Of a stretch of DNA of 19,645 bases, positions 7,338 through 14,477 are shown one piece after another. Numbering within the stretch: the first letter of the stretch is position 1; every line of letters begins with the position of its first letter. The notes below the pieces were generated by a model that searched no databases, was not told where the DNA came from, and saw nothing but the letters and a program-made list of their open reading frames with translations. Source of the stretch: Epsilonproteobacteria bacterium UBA6211 (GTDB lineage: Bacteria > Campylobacterota > Campylobacteria > Campylobacterales > Arcobacteraceae); NCBI GenBank assembly GCA_002421845.1, contig DISL01000054.1, positions 1 to 19,645 on the forward strand, written 5' to 3'. The translations under genes were made by a program, and so were the position numbers.

Positions 7338-8556
7338 GAAAATAATATGTGACTTCTGCGGTGCAGTTGATAGTGAACAAAATCCTATAGTTTCAGGTGA
7401 CCATGCCAATATTTGTAAGGCTTGTATAACTGCGGCTTATGATATAGTAAATGCAGATGATAATAACTATGTAGAATCATCGGATACGGCTACCCATGCA
7501 CACAAGGATGTAGAGATACCTACACCTTCTAAATTAAAAGATATTTTGGATCAGTATGTGGTAGGGCAACATAGAGCAAAAAAAGTTTTGTCTGTGGCTG
7601 TTTATAATCACTATAAAAGAATATTTAAAAAACTTCCTGATACTAATGATGATACGGAGATAAACAAATCTAATATCCTTTTGATAGGACCTACAGGAAG
7701 CGGTAAAACTCTTATGGCTCAAACCATAGCAAAGTATCTTGATGTACCTTTGGCTATTGCGGATGCTACAAGTTTGACGGAGGCTGGATATGTAGGTGAT
7801 GATGTAGAAAACGTAATCACAAGACTACTTCAGGCTGCAAACGGCGATGTAAAAAGAGCAGAACAAGGGATAATCTTCATAGATGAGATAGATAAAATAG
7901 CTAGAATGAGTGAAAATAGAAGTATCACAAGAGATGTAAGCGGTGAGGGTGTTCAACAAGCTATGCTTAAAATCATCGAAGGTAGCGTAGTAAACGTTCC
8001 TCCAAAAGGTGGGAGAAAACACCCGGGTCAAGATGCTATACAAGTGGATACTACGAATATTTTGTTTATTTGCGGTGGAGCATTTGACGGTCTTGAGGAT
8101 ATAATCAAAAAAAGACAAAGCGGAAATGTTCTTGGGTTTAACCAAAGCAAAAAAACAAAAAAAGAGATGGAAAATGTAATAACTGCCGTAGAGTCTGATG
8201 ACTTGGTGAAATACGGTATTATACCGGAGCTTTTGGGTCGTTTACATATGATTACTACGTTAAATGAAATAACGCAAGAAGATATGGTTCATATATTGAG
8301 TGAGCCTAAAAATGCACTTACAAAACAGTATATGAAACTTTTTAAACTCGATAACGTAGAGCTTGAATTTGAAAAAGATGCACTTGATTTGATAGCGCAA
8401 AAAGCTATTGAGAGAAAAACAGGTGCAAGGGGACTAAGGTCTATTATGGAAGATATTATGCTTGATATTATGTTTGATTTACCGAATCTAAATAATAAGA
8501 AAGTTATAATCACAAAAGATGTAGTAAATAAAACTAGTGAACCTAAAGTTGCTTAA
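7330..8556 (+). CDS. clpX: ATP-dependent Clp protease unfoldase subunit ClpX
   Basis: AAA+ unfoldase feeding ClpP. 408 residues: zinc-binding N-domain with C7, C10, C29 and C32; Walker A GPTGSGKT (120-127); pore loop YVG (154-156); Walker B IIFIDEID (181-188); RKH loop (229-231); ClpP-docking loop LGF (268-270, IGF in many species); sensor-2 GARGLR (365-370). TTG 7330 is the preferred start, with AGGA six bases upstream and MSKKIICDFC matching the family; the TTG at 7312 is possible but adds residues outside the zinc domain and lacks a ribosome site. It overlaps the lpxA stop by eight bases, so the two are probably coupled. 15 bases separate it from mreB. Confidence 0.97.
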   Translation: MSKKIICDFCGAVDSEQNPIVSGDHANICKACITAAYDIVNADDNNYVESSDTATHAHKDVEIPTPSKLKDILDQYVVGQHRAKKVLSVAVYNHYKRIFKKLPDTNDDTEINKSNILLIGPTGSGKTLMAQTIAKYLDVPLAIADATSLTEAGYVGDDVENVITRLLQAANGDVKRAEQGIIFIDEIDKIARMSENRSITRDVSGEGVQQAMLKIIEGSVVNVPPKGGRKHPGQDAIQVDTTNILFICGGAFDGLEDIIKKRQSGNVLGFNQSKKTKKEMENVITAVESDDLVKYGIIPELLGRLHMITTLNEITQEDMVHILSEPKNALTKQYMKLFKLDNVELEFEKDALDLIAQKAIERKTGARGLRSIMEDIMLDIMFDLPNLNNKKVIITKDVVNKTSEPKVA

Positions 8557-8571
8557 TATAAGGATAAGAAG

Positions 8572-9603
8572 ATGTTTTTTGATAAATTGGTAGGGATGTT
8601 TTCAAATGATATGGCTATGGACTTGGGTACTGCAAATACTCTAGTTTCAGTAAGAGGTAAAGGTATTATTATCAATGAGCCTTCTGTTGTTGCCGTTCAA
8701 AATGATAGATTCGGAAGAGATAGAATTTTGGCTGTTGGTATAGAAGCAAAACAAATGATAGGTAAAACGCCTCTTAATATACAAGCTGTTCGTCCTATGA
8801 AAGACGGTGTTATCGCAGATTTTGAGATGACGGAGAGAATGATTAGGTATTTTATAGAAAAAGCTCACAAAAGAAAAGCTTTTTTAAGACCTAGAATAAT
8901 TATAGCTATTCCTCACGGTATAACTCAAGTTGAGAAAAAAGCGGTAAAAGAGTCTGCAATAAGTGCAGGGGCTAGAGAGGTTTTCTTGGTTGAAGAGCCT
9001 ATGGCAGCTGCAATAGGTGCAGGTATTCCTGTAAGTGAGCCTGATGGTCATATCGTAGTTGATATAGGTGGAGGGACAACTGAAATAGGTGTTACTTCTC
9101 TTGGCGGTCTTGTACTTTGTAAATCTATCAAAGTTGCAGGGGATAAGTTTGATAGATCTATCATGGAATATGTAAGACAAAACTATAATCTATATATCGG
9201 TGAACGCACTGCAGAGACTATCAAAATAGAGATAGGTACTGCAATTAAGCTTGATACTGAGCTTAAAATAAAAGTAAAAGGTAGAGATAACTCAGGTCTT
9301 CTTTCTACTATAGAACTAGGAAGCGAAGGTGTAAGAGCTGCTCTTAGAGAACCTCTTAAAGAGGTGGCTACGGCTGTAAGAAACGTACTAGAGGAGATGC
9401 CGCCTGATCTTGCTAGTGATATAGTTGATAACGGTATAGTTCTTGCAGGTGGTGGAGCTTTGATAAGAGGAATAGATAAATATCTAGCAGATATTGTAAA
9501 ACTTCCTGTTAGGGTAGCAGAAGATCCTTTACTTGCAGTTGCAAACGGTACAAGCAAGGTATTGGATGAAGAGGATTTACTTAGATTAATATCAAATGAG
9601 TAA
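8572..9603 (+). CDS. mreB: Rod shape-determining protein MreB
   Basis: Bacterial actin that forms membrane-bound filaments and positions lateral-wall synthesis. 343 residues, normal for the family. Nucleotide-binding motifs: DLGTANT (17-23, phosphate 1), EEPMAAAIG (141-149), DIGGGTTEIG (164-173, phosphate 2) and LAGGGALIRGID (291-302, adenosine). The short N-terminus MFFDKLVGMFSND could act as an amphipathic membrane-binding region. It follows clpX closely and its last eight bases overlap mreC, the usual translational coupling for this pair. Confidence 0.98.
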   Translation: MFFDKLVGMFSNDMAMDLGTANTLVSVRGKGIIINEPSVVAVQNDRFGRDRILAVGIEAKQMIGKTPLNIQAVRPMKDGVIADFEMTERMIRYFIEKAHKRKAFLRPRIIIAIPHGITQVEKKAVKESAISAGAREVFLVEEPMAAAIGAGIPVSEPDGHIVVDIGGGTTEIGVTSLGGLVLCKSIKVAGDKFDRSIMEYVRQNYNLYIGERTAETIKIEIGTAIKLDTELKIKVKGRDNSGLLSTIELGSEGVRAALREPLKEVATAVRNVLEEMPPDLASDIVDNGIVLAGGGALIRGIDKYLADIVKLPVRVAEDPLLAVANGTSKVLDEEDLLRLISNE

Positions 9604-10366
9604 GAACTTTTTTATAGCTGTATTTTTCGGTATAGCACTTTTATATATCTTTAATATAAACACTTATGTATCCGATGTATTTAGTTCCGTCTCAAACGGT
9701 ATAAAAACTAAATACTTGGATGTATTTATCAAAAGCGGAAATTTTTTTAGTAAATATTTTAATCAAGCAAGTACCATAGAGGCTTTGAGGCTTGAAAATC
9801 AAGAATTAAAAGAGTATAGACTCCTTTATGAGGATTTGCATAGTGAATCAAAACATATTTATGAAGTGCTTGGATGGCAAAAATTTGTTTATCCTGAACT
9901 TGCCCTTACAAGAGTAGTTTCATATAAAAGTCCAAATGACTTAAGTCAGGTTTTGATTGACTATCCTTTGGAAGAGGGTAAGATAGTAGGGCTTATTTTT
10001 GATAATTATGCAGCAGGTATTGCAATGTCGGTTGATGGTAAGACTCTAGCGCTATTAAATAATAATGAAAAAGCAAATTACGGTGTAATGATAGGTGAAG
10101 AAAAGGCTACCGGTATTACACACGGTAGTGATAATATGGGAAATATATTGATAAAATATATACCTCTGTGGCAAAACTTCAAAGTGGGTGATATTGTCTA
10201 TACAAGCGGTATGGATGGTATATTTTATGAAGGTCTTAAAGTAGGTGAAATTATAGGGATAAAAGAGGGTGTTAATACCTATGAAGCATACATGAAACCT
10301 TATGTTGCATCCTCTAAAAAAAGGTTTTTCTATATTTGTGATTTAAAAAATTCACAAAAAGAATAA
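9596..10366 (+). CDS. mreC: Rod shape-determining protein MreC
   Basis: Periplasmic elongasome component that links MreB with RodA/PBP2. 256 residues: one N-terminal transmembrane segment (about 5-22), a helical probable coiled coil at about 55-85 (EALRLENQELKEYRLLYEDL), then a beta-rich periplasmic domain with the family-like stretch ITHGSDNMGNILIKYIP and FKVGDIVYTSGMDGIFYEGLKVGEI. It starts within the end of mreB. No mreD follows; the next gene has its own promoter, so this is the end of the lpxB-mreC run. Confidence 0.95.
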   Translation: MSKNFFIAVFFGIALLYIFNINTYVSDVFSSVSNGIKTKYLDVFIKSGNFFSKYFNQASTIEALRLENQELKEYRLLYEDLHSESKHIYEVLGWQKFVYPELALTRVVSYKSPNDLSQVLIDYPLEEGKIVGLIFDNYAAGIAMSVDGKTLALLNNNEKANYGVMIGEEKATGITHGSDNMGNILIKYIPLWQNFKVGDIVYTSGMDGIFYEGLKVGEIIGIKEGVNTYEAYMKPYVASSKKRFFYICDLKNSQKE

Positions 10367-10373
10367 AATTGAG

Positions 10374-10427
10374 CTTTATATAAAGTTTGTTTAAGAAAAC
10401 TTATCTTAAGATTCCATAAGTTATAAT
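10374..10427 (+). promoter_or_regulatory. Promoter and operator-like inverted repeats before the regulator gene
   Basis: The 99-base gap holds a 12-base perfect palindrome CTTTATATAAAG (10374-10385). It also holds an inverted repeat AACTTAT/ATAAGTT (10398-10404 and 10416-10422, 11-base spacer), whose right arm abuts and shares one base with a consensus -10 box TATAAT (10422-10427). Transcription would start near 10434, giving a leader of about 30 bases with GGAG at 10455-10458. A protein bound to the repeat would cover the -35/-10 region and repress; autoregulation by the downstream gene is plausible but unproven. The palindrome could instead be a weak terminator for mreC. Confidence 0.5.
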
Positions 10428-10465
10428 TCTCAATAAATAATGTAATTCTTAATTGGAGTGTATAT

Positions 10466-11170
10466 ATGGGTAATGCTAAATCTAAAATCAATATTTTATT
10501 GATTGATAATAACGATGAGGCTTTGGCAGTTTTTAGTAATAATTTTGAAAAACAAGGTATAGAGATAACAAGTTTTAAAAACTATGAGACTGCACTTAAA
10601 AAAATTGACTTAAAAAAACATTTTGACGTAATAGTTGCAAATACTATAGATTCATCTACCACATGGATTAACTTCATAAAACTTGTAAAAGCTTATTCAA
10701 ATAAAGATTCACGTGCGATTCTTATCGGTAACGGAGATATTCAAGATTTATTATATGCTACGGAAATAGAAGCACAAAAATATTTTACTACCCCTTGTGA
10801 TTATGAAAAAATTGCAAGTTATGCAAAGACGGTTATAGATACATTGGCTACATTTATAGCTACAAATGATAGTGTGACATTACAAGAGGGATGGATTTAT
10901 TCTTTCAATAAAAAAACTTTATCAAAGGGTGATATCGCTATAAAGCTAACTAAAAATGAAGTTGCATTTTTAGAAGCACTGATAAAAAACAACAACAAAA
11001 TAGTTACCTATGAACAACTAAAACTATATATCTATAAAACCAAAAATCTAAAAAGCGATAAACTACACGCTATAAGAACATTGGCAAGAAATATAAGAGC
11101 AAAAACAAAGTCAAAAGAGCTTATAGGTACTCTAAATAGAATAGGCTATAAACTCAAAATCAAAGATTAG
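10466..11170 (+). CDS. Atypical OmpR-type regulator with degenerate receiver domain
   Basis: 234 residues: an N-terminal CheY-like receiver (about 7-125) and a C-terminal winged-helix DNA-binding domain (about 145-232; LTKNEVAFLEALIKN, then the RTLARNIRAKTKS recognition-helix region and NRIGYKL wing). The phosphorylation site is lost. The acidic pocket LIDNND has only one of the usual acidic pair, the position of the phospho-acceptor Asp is N59 (HFDVIVANT), the beta-4 Ser/Thr is G88, and the conserved Lys is T109 (YFTTPCDYEKI). Control by phosphorylation is therefore unlikely; it resembles orphan atypical regulators known in the phylum. No histidine kinase is adjacent. Its stop overlaps that of the convergent acyltransferase gene. 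Confidence 0.88.
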   Translation: MGNAKSKINILLIDNNDEALAVFSNNFEKQGIEITSFKNYETALKKIDLKKHFDVIVANTIDSSTTWINFIKLVKAYSNKDSRAILIGNGDIQDLLYATEIEAQKYFTTPCDYEKIASYAKTVIDTLATFIATNDSVTLQEGWIYSFNKKTLSKGDIAIKLTKNEVAFLEALIKNNNKIVTYEQLKLYIYKTKNLKSDKLHAIRTLARNIRAKTKSKELIGTLNRIGYKLKIKD

Positions 11171-12852
11171 TTATTTATATATCTATTTCTTTGAGGGGTT
11201 TTGATTGTATTGACGTCAACTAGTATAAATCCGTCGATACAATTTCCGAATTTCTCATCGGTATTGAACCCCAAAAACTTCACCCCTCCATCTTCACACA
11301 ATTCGCTATATTGTTTGTACAAAGTAGGTACTACAAATCCTACGTCATTTAATGCAGATTTGAGTATTTTGAAATCATTTTTCTTATCGGTATAGCTAAA
11401 AATAGTATTTAATTCATCTATATGATTTGAGTATTTATATGGATTGGTAGGATTGACAAGATTGGTTTCACATCCGTAGTAATAACCGTAATAATTGACT
11501 ATTAAATCTTTTGCAATAGATGGAAAACTACTACTTAGGCTTACTGCTCCGAACATATATCTTATATTGCGGTTGTTTTTCAGATATGCACCTATTCCGT
11601 ACCACAAATAATCCAAAGCCCTTGTTCCCCAGTATTTTGGCTGAACGAAGCTTCTTCCGAGTTCTATGGAGTCTTTTAGGTAGCCGTTGAAATCAGGTGT
11701 GTATTCAAAAAGTGTAGAAGTATAAAATCCGCTTTGTCCGTGTTTTGACATGATATTGTTACTGTTGCCTATACGATATGAGCCTACTATTTCAAGTTCT
11801 TTTTCATCCCAAAGTATGATATGGTCGTAGTATTTGTCGTATTTGTCCGTATCACGTTTTTTATTTACCCCTTCGCCTACTTTTCTAAAAGATAGTTCCC
11901 TTAGTCTTCCTATCTCTTTTAGGATAGTAGAATCATCGCTATAAGAGTATAGATATATCTTTTTGCCGTCATTTGTAGCTCCAAGGGTAACGGCACTTTT
12001 TAGTTCTTCTAAGATAGCTTGACGACTTTCCGGATGGGCTATGGCTTTTTGGGTAGAGAGGATTGATTTGGATTTGGAGATGGCATATAGGTGTTTTTTG
12101 AATATATTAACAAGCTCTTTTTTCTTGATATTTTGCGGAATACTTTCGTAAGGTACAAGCTCACCTATGGTAATAATAGCTTTTTTGTTTTGTTTGTTAA
12201 ACATCTCGTTTGATAAAAGAAGTGTTGAGATTTTTTTGTTGATAGCAGATACTGTGTAAAATAGCCATGAGTTTTTTGCTTTGATATGAATAGGTAAAAT
12301 CGGTGATTTGGAGTTGAGTGCAAAGGTCAAAAATCCTTTGTACCATTTTGTATCTTCTATCCCCTTAAGCCCTGCACGGCTTACCTCTCCACACGGAAAT
12401 ATGATAACTGCATGACCTGACTTTAGTTCATCATGGATTGCTTTTATATCCTCTTTTGTTTGGGTAGAGTTGAAATTATTTACTTTGAGAAGTAAGCTAT
12501 CTAGCTGTTTAAACTGACTCAAAAAGTCGTTTGCTACTATTTTGACGTCTTTTCTTATGTTGCCTATGGTTTTTAGAAGCATAAGACCGTCTAAAGCCCC
12601 TAACGGGTGGTTTGCTATGATGACTACACTACCTGATGTTGGGATGTTTTGGATTTGATTTTGCGATATTACCACATCGAAATTGAAGTGTTCTAAAATA
12701 GCATCAACAAACTCAAAACCTGTAAGATGTGAGTTTTCTTCCAAAAAAGCATTTATCTTGTCTTCGTGGATAATCTTTTTTAGAAAATCTATAAACGCCT
12801 TTTTGTCTAGTGTAGGGTATTTTGCTTGTATCTCTCTTTGAATACTTATCAT
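11167..12852 (-). CDS. PlsC-GNAT fusion acyltransferase, OlsF-like (putative ornithine lipid synthase)
   Basis: 561 residues with two acyltransferase modules. The N-terminal PlsC-like domain (about 55-255) has the catalytic NHPLGALD motif (N81, H82, D88), the FPCGEVSR motif (152-159) and PILPIHI (184-190), as in glycerolipid O-acyltransferases. The C-terminal part (about 295-545) resembles the GNAT N-acyltransferase of OlsB, with RLRELSFR (316-323) and ELGRSFVQPKYWG (397-409). This two-domain order is that of the bifunctional ornithine-lipid synthase OlsF; the substrate is inferred, not shown. ATG 12852 is chosen over TTG 12876: AAGG lies seven bases before the ATG, and the nearest -10 box would start transcription at about the TTG. 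Divergent from PAP2 and dgkA, convergent with the regulator. Confidence 0.85.
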   Translation of the reverse strand: MISIQREIQAKYPTLDKKAFIDFLKKIIHEDKINAFLEENSHLTGFEFVDAILEHFNFDVVISQNQIQNIPTSGSVVIIANHPLGALDGLMLLKTIGNIRKDVKIVANDFLSQFKQLDSLLLKVNNFNSTQTKEDIKAIHDELKSGHAVIIFPCGEVSRAGLKGIEDTKWYKGFLTFALNSKSPILPIHIKAKNSWLFYTVSAINKKISTLLLSNEMFNKQNKKAIITIGELVPYESIPQNIKKKELVNIFKKHLYAISKSKSILSTQKAIAHPESRQAILEELKSAVTLGATNDGKKIYLYSYSDDSTILKEIGRLRELSFRKVGEGVNKKRDTDKYDKYYDHIILWDEKELEIVGSYRIGNSNNIMSKHGQSGFYTSTLFEYTPDFNGYLKDSIELGRSFVQPKYWGTRALDYLWYGIGAYLKNNRNIRYMFGAVSLSSSFPSIAKDLIVNYYGYYYGCETNLVNPTNPYKYSNHIDELNTIFSYTDKKNDFKILKSALNDVGFVVPTLYKQYSELCEDGGVKFLGFNTDEKFGNCIDGFILVDVNTIKTPQRNRYINN

Positions 12853-12879
12853 TTGATAGCCTTGAACTTTTTTCAAATC

Positions 12880-12885
12880 ATAATA
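12880..12885 (-). promoter_or_regulatory. Candidate -10 box for the OlsF-like gene
   Basis: TATTAT read on the minus strand, about 28 bases upstream of the ATG. Transcription would start near 12873, downstream of the alternative TTG start, supporting the ATG. It is divergent from the PAP2 promoter about 60 bases away. Confidence 0.35.
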
Positions 12886-12938
12886 TGAGATAGTTACAAG
12901 AGGATTACTTTGGCATTTAAGTATTATTTTAGCGTTAG

Positions 12939-12950
12939 GATATTATAGTA
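12939..12950 (+). promoter_or_regulatory. Candidate promoter for the PAP2-dgkA pair
   Basis: GATATTATAGTA with overlapping -10-like hexamers, identical to the 12-mer before fabZ. Transcription would start near 12956, giving a short leader to the ATG at 12977 with AAAGGGG at 12964-12970. Confidence 0.4.
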
Positions 12951-12976
12951 CTATTTATATCTTAAAGGGGTTTGGA

Positions 12977-13510
12977 ATGTTTGAAACTATCAGAGGTGTT
13001 GATTTGTTTTTTTTGAAATTTTTTCATACAGTAAAGACAAAGTACAATGATAAGTTTTTTGCCTATATTACTTGGCTTGGTTCGCTTTGGGTTTTAATCC
13101 CTTTGTGGGGTGTTTTGACCGTAGTTTTGGCAAATATGAATCTACAACATTTGATTTTTCCCTTTTATGTGGGATTTGTGGGTGCCATAGCTACTACGTA
13201 TGCCTTAAAATATACCTTTGATAGACAAAGACCGCACAAATACAAAGCGATAGGGGAGATACCTTTTGACCCGTCATTTCCTAGTGCCCATACGACTCAA
13301 ATATTTATAGTTACTTTTTTGATAGTTATATTGTTTTTTAATGTAGATTTTGAGATGAAATACGTGTTATCAGGTATATCTTTTATGGTAGCTGTTATTG
13401 TAGCAATGTCAAGAATGTATCTTCAAGTACATTACTTTTCGGATGTAATCGTGGGGTTTGCGGTGGCTACCGTATGGGCATATATCGGCTATAGTTTAGT
13501 ATCTCGATAA
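12977..13510 (+). CDS. PAP2-family membrane phosphatase
   Basis: 177 residues, mostly hydrophobic, with about five transmembrane helices. All three PAP2 catalytic motifs are present: Kx6RP (K78, R85, P86), PSAH (102-105, H105) and SRx5Hx3D (S145, R146, H152, D156). Such enzymes remove phosphate from lipid phosphates at the outer face of the inner membrane: phosphatidic acid, phosphatidylglycerophosphate, undecaprenyl pyrophosphate or lipid A. The sequence does not tell which. AAAGGGG precedes the ATG. dgkA starts 13 bases after the stop, so the pair is co-transcribed: one can release diacylglycerol and the other can re-phosphorylate it. Confidence 0.92.
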   Translation: MFETIRGVDLFFLKFFHTVKTKYNDKFFAYITWLGSLWVLIPLWGVLTVVLANMNLQHLIFPFYVGFVGAIATTYALKYTFDRQRPHKYKAIGEIPFDPSFPSAHTTQIFIVTFLIVILFFNVDFEMKYVLSGISFMVAVIVAMSRMYLQVHYFSDVIVGFAVATVWAYIGYSLVSR

Positions 13511-13523
13511 AAAGGGGCGGAAA

Positions 13524-13916
13524 ATGGAAAATAAATTTTTGGGTACCGGTGAAGAGGGGTATCATCCCGTTAGAAAAATAAAAGTGGTATTTAACGGTCT
13601 TCGTTTTGCACTTTTGCATGATTTTAGCGTATTGTATAAACTGATATTATCTTTGATGATAGTTATACCGTCATTTTTCTTAAGTTCTTTGATGGATGTA
13701 ACCATAATCATACTGGCTACAGGGGTTATGCTTGCTGCTGAAATATTTAATACGGCAATAGAGGCGATATGTGATTTTATGATTACCGACTATAACGAAA
13801 AAATAGGGATTATCAAAGATATTGCTGCAGCTGCTACGGGGATAACTATTTTTGTGTGGGTGGTAATAATGGCTATAGAGTTGCATAAGCTGTTGAAAGC
13901 TGTTGCTTTGATTTGA
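13524..13916 (+). CDS. dgkA: Diacylglycerol kinase DgkA
   Basis: 130-residue integral membrane kinase, family-typical size, with three predicted helices. The active-site helix reads EIFNTAIEAICD (73-84), with E73, N76, E80 and D84 matching E. coli E69, N72, E76 and D80, and D99 in KDIAAAA matching D95. It converts diacylglycerol to phosphatidic acid in the inner membrane, recycling the diacylglycerol left by head-group transfer from phospholipids. In many Gram-negatives dgkA sits beside a phosphoethanolamine transferase; here its partner is a PAP2 phosphatase. GGGGCGG lies just upstream of the ATG. Confidence 0.95.
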   Translation: MENKFLGTGEEGYHPVRKIKVVFNGLRFALLHDFSVLYKLILSLMIVIPSFFLSSLMDVTIIILATGVMLAAEIFNTAIEAICDFMITDYNEKIGIIKDIAAAATGITIFVWVVIMAIELHKLLKAVALI

Positions 13917-13933
13917 GATATGATTTTTCATAG

Positions 13934-14074
13934 AAAGTAGAGCTTGAAATATTTAAAGTGACGGATAAGTACAAACTTTCAAAAAGTGATGAAAAGAAGA
14001 TACTCTCCATAATAAAAGAACATCAACAAAAACTAATAGGAGCTTGGGATGAATACTTCAATTACAAGGGTTGA
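13934..14074 (+). pseudogene. 5'-truncated DUF4160 gene remnant
   Basis: An open frame beginning after the TAG at 13931-13933 and ending at TGA 14072-14074. The only initiation codon that gives a usable product is GTG 13958 (38 codons). The end resembles the C-terminal third of DUF4160 proteins: a helix with LSKSDEKKILSIIKEH followed by LIGAWDEYF, where the Trp before the C-terminus is characteristic. The N-terminal part of DUF4160, with its HxPPHFH-type motif, is absent: only 17 bases separate the end of dgkA from this frame, so it was deleted rather than frameshifted. The last 26 bases overlap the DUF2442 gene, the usual layout of the intact pair. Recognised by eye, so the family call is moderate. 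Confidence 0.6.
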
Positions 14075-14291
14075 TTTTGGTGATAAGATTTATATTTATC
14101 TAAAAAGCAGTGATATTCTGACTATACCGTATAATTATACAAAAAAAATCCAAAATGCAAAAAAAGAACAACTAACTAATTACAGAATTATAGGTGATGG
14201 TATAGGAGTTCATTTTGAAGATATAGATGAGGATATTTCCCTAAACGGTATTATCTCTTATAAAATAAGCCACGAACTAAAAGCATCTTGA
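14049..14291 (+). CDS. DUF2442 family protein
   Basis: 80 residues. It matches the DUF2442 pattern: an N-terminal beta-strand pair (VDFGDKIYIYLKSSDILTIPYNY), a central helix, then a G-x-G-hydrophobic-H stretch and the hallmark DEDISLNGI near residues 59-68. DUF2442 genes commonly follow and overlap DUF4160 genes, and the pair has been proposed as toxin-antitoxin-like; the biochemical function is unknown. AGGAG at 14038-14042 lies six bases before the ATG. The gene is intact although its upstream partner is truncated, so it may be an orphan left after partner loss. The last six residues are unremarkable. Confidence 0.75.
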   Translation: MNTSITRVDFGDKIYIYLKSSDILTIPYNYTKKIQNAKKEQLTNYRIIGDGIGVHFEDIDEDISLNGIISYKISHELKAS

Positions 14292-14372
14292 ATCTCTATC
14301 TCCTTATCTTATAGAGTATTTCTCAACAAATTAACTACATTTGCCTTACCCTATCATATAAACTTCATAATT

Positions 14373-14460
14373 GTTATCTTAAAAATAACTTAAATATTTA
14401 TTCTTTTTTAAGGTTAAAATAACTAAAATACAAATTTACTTATATAACTAATTAAGTTAT
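14373..14460 (+). promoter_or_regulatory. Cluster of ATAACT inverted repeats before the two-partner secretion operon
   Basis: The 186-base gap before tpsB contains three related dyads: GTTAT-n7-ATAAC (14373-14389), GTTA-n3-TAAC (14413-14423) and ATAACT-n5-AGTTAT (14444-14460). ATAACT itself occurs at 14385, 14419 and 14444. The last dyad is 17 bases before the start codon and overlaps a -10-like TATAAC, so a bound protein could block transcription. This looks like a multi-site operator, but AT-rich sequence makes chance dyads common. The rest of the gap is AT-rich with no gene. Confidence 0.4.
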
Positions 14461-14477
14461 CAAATAAAAGGTATTTT

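Noticed and set aside
6819..7409. Minus-strand open frames opposite lpxA and the start of clpX
   Set aside because: They are antisense to strongly conserved genes, have no recognisable domains or ribosome sites, and are composition shadows.
10374..10385. CTTTATATAAAG as a rho-independent terminator of mreC
   Set aside because: The stem is AT-only apart from its end pair and would be weak, and the following T run is interrupted; an operator or chance palindrome is as likely.
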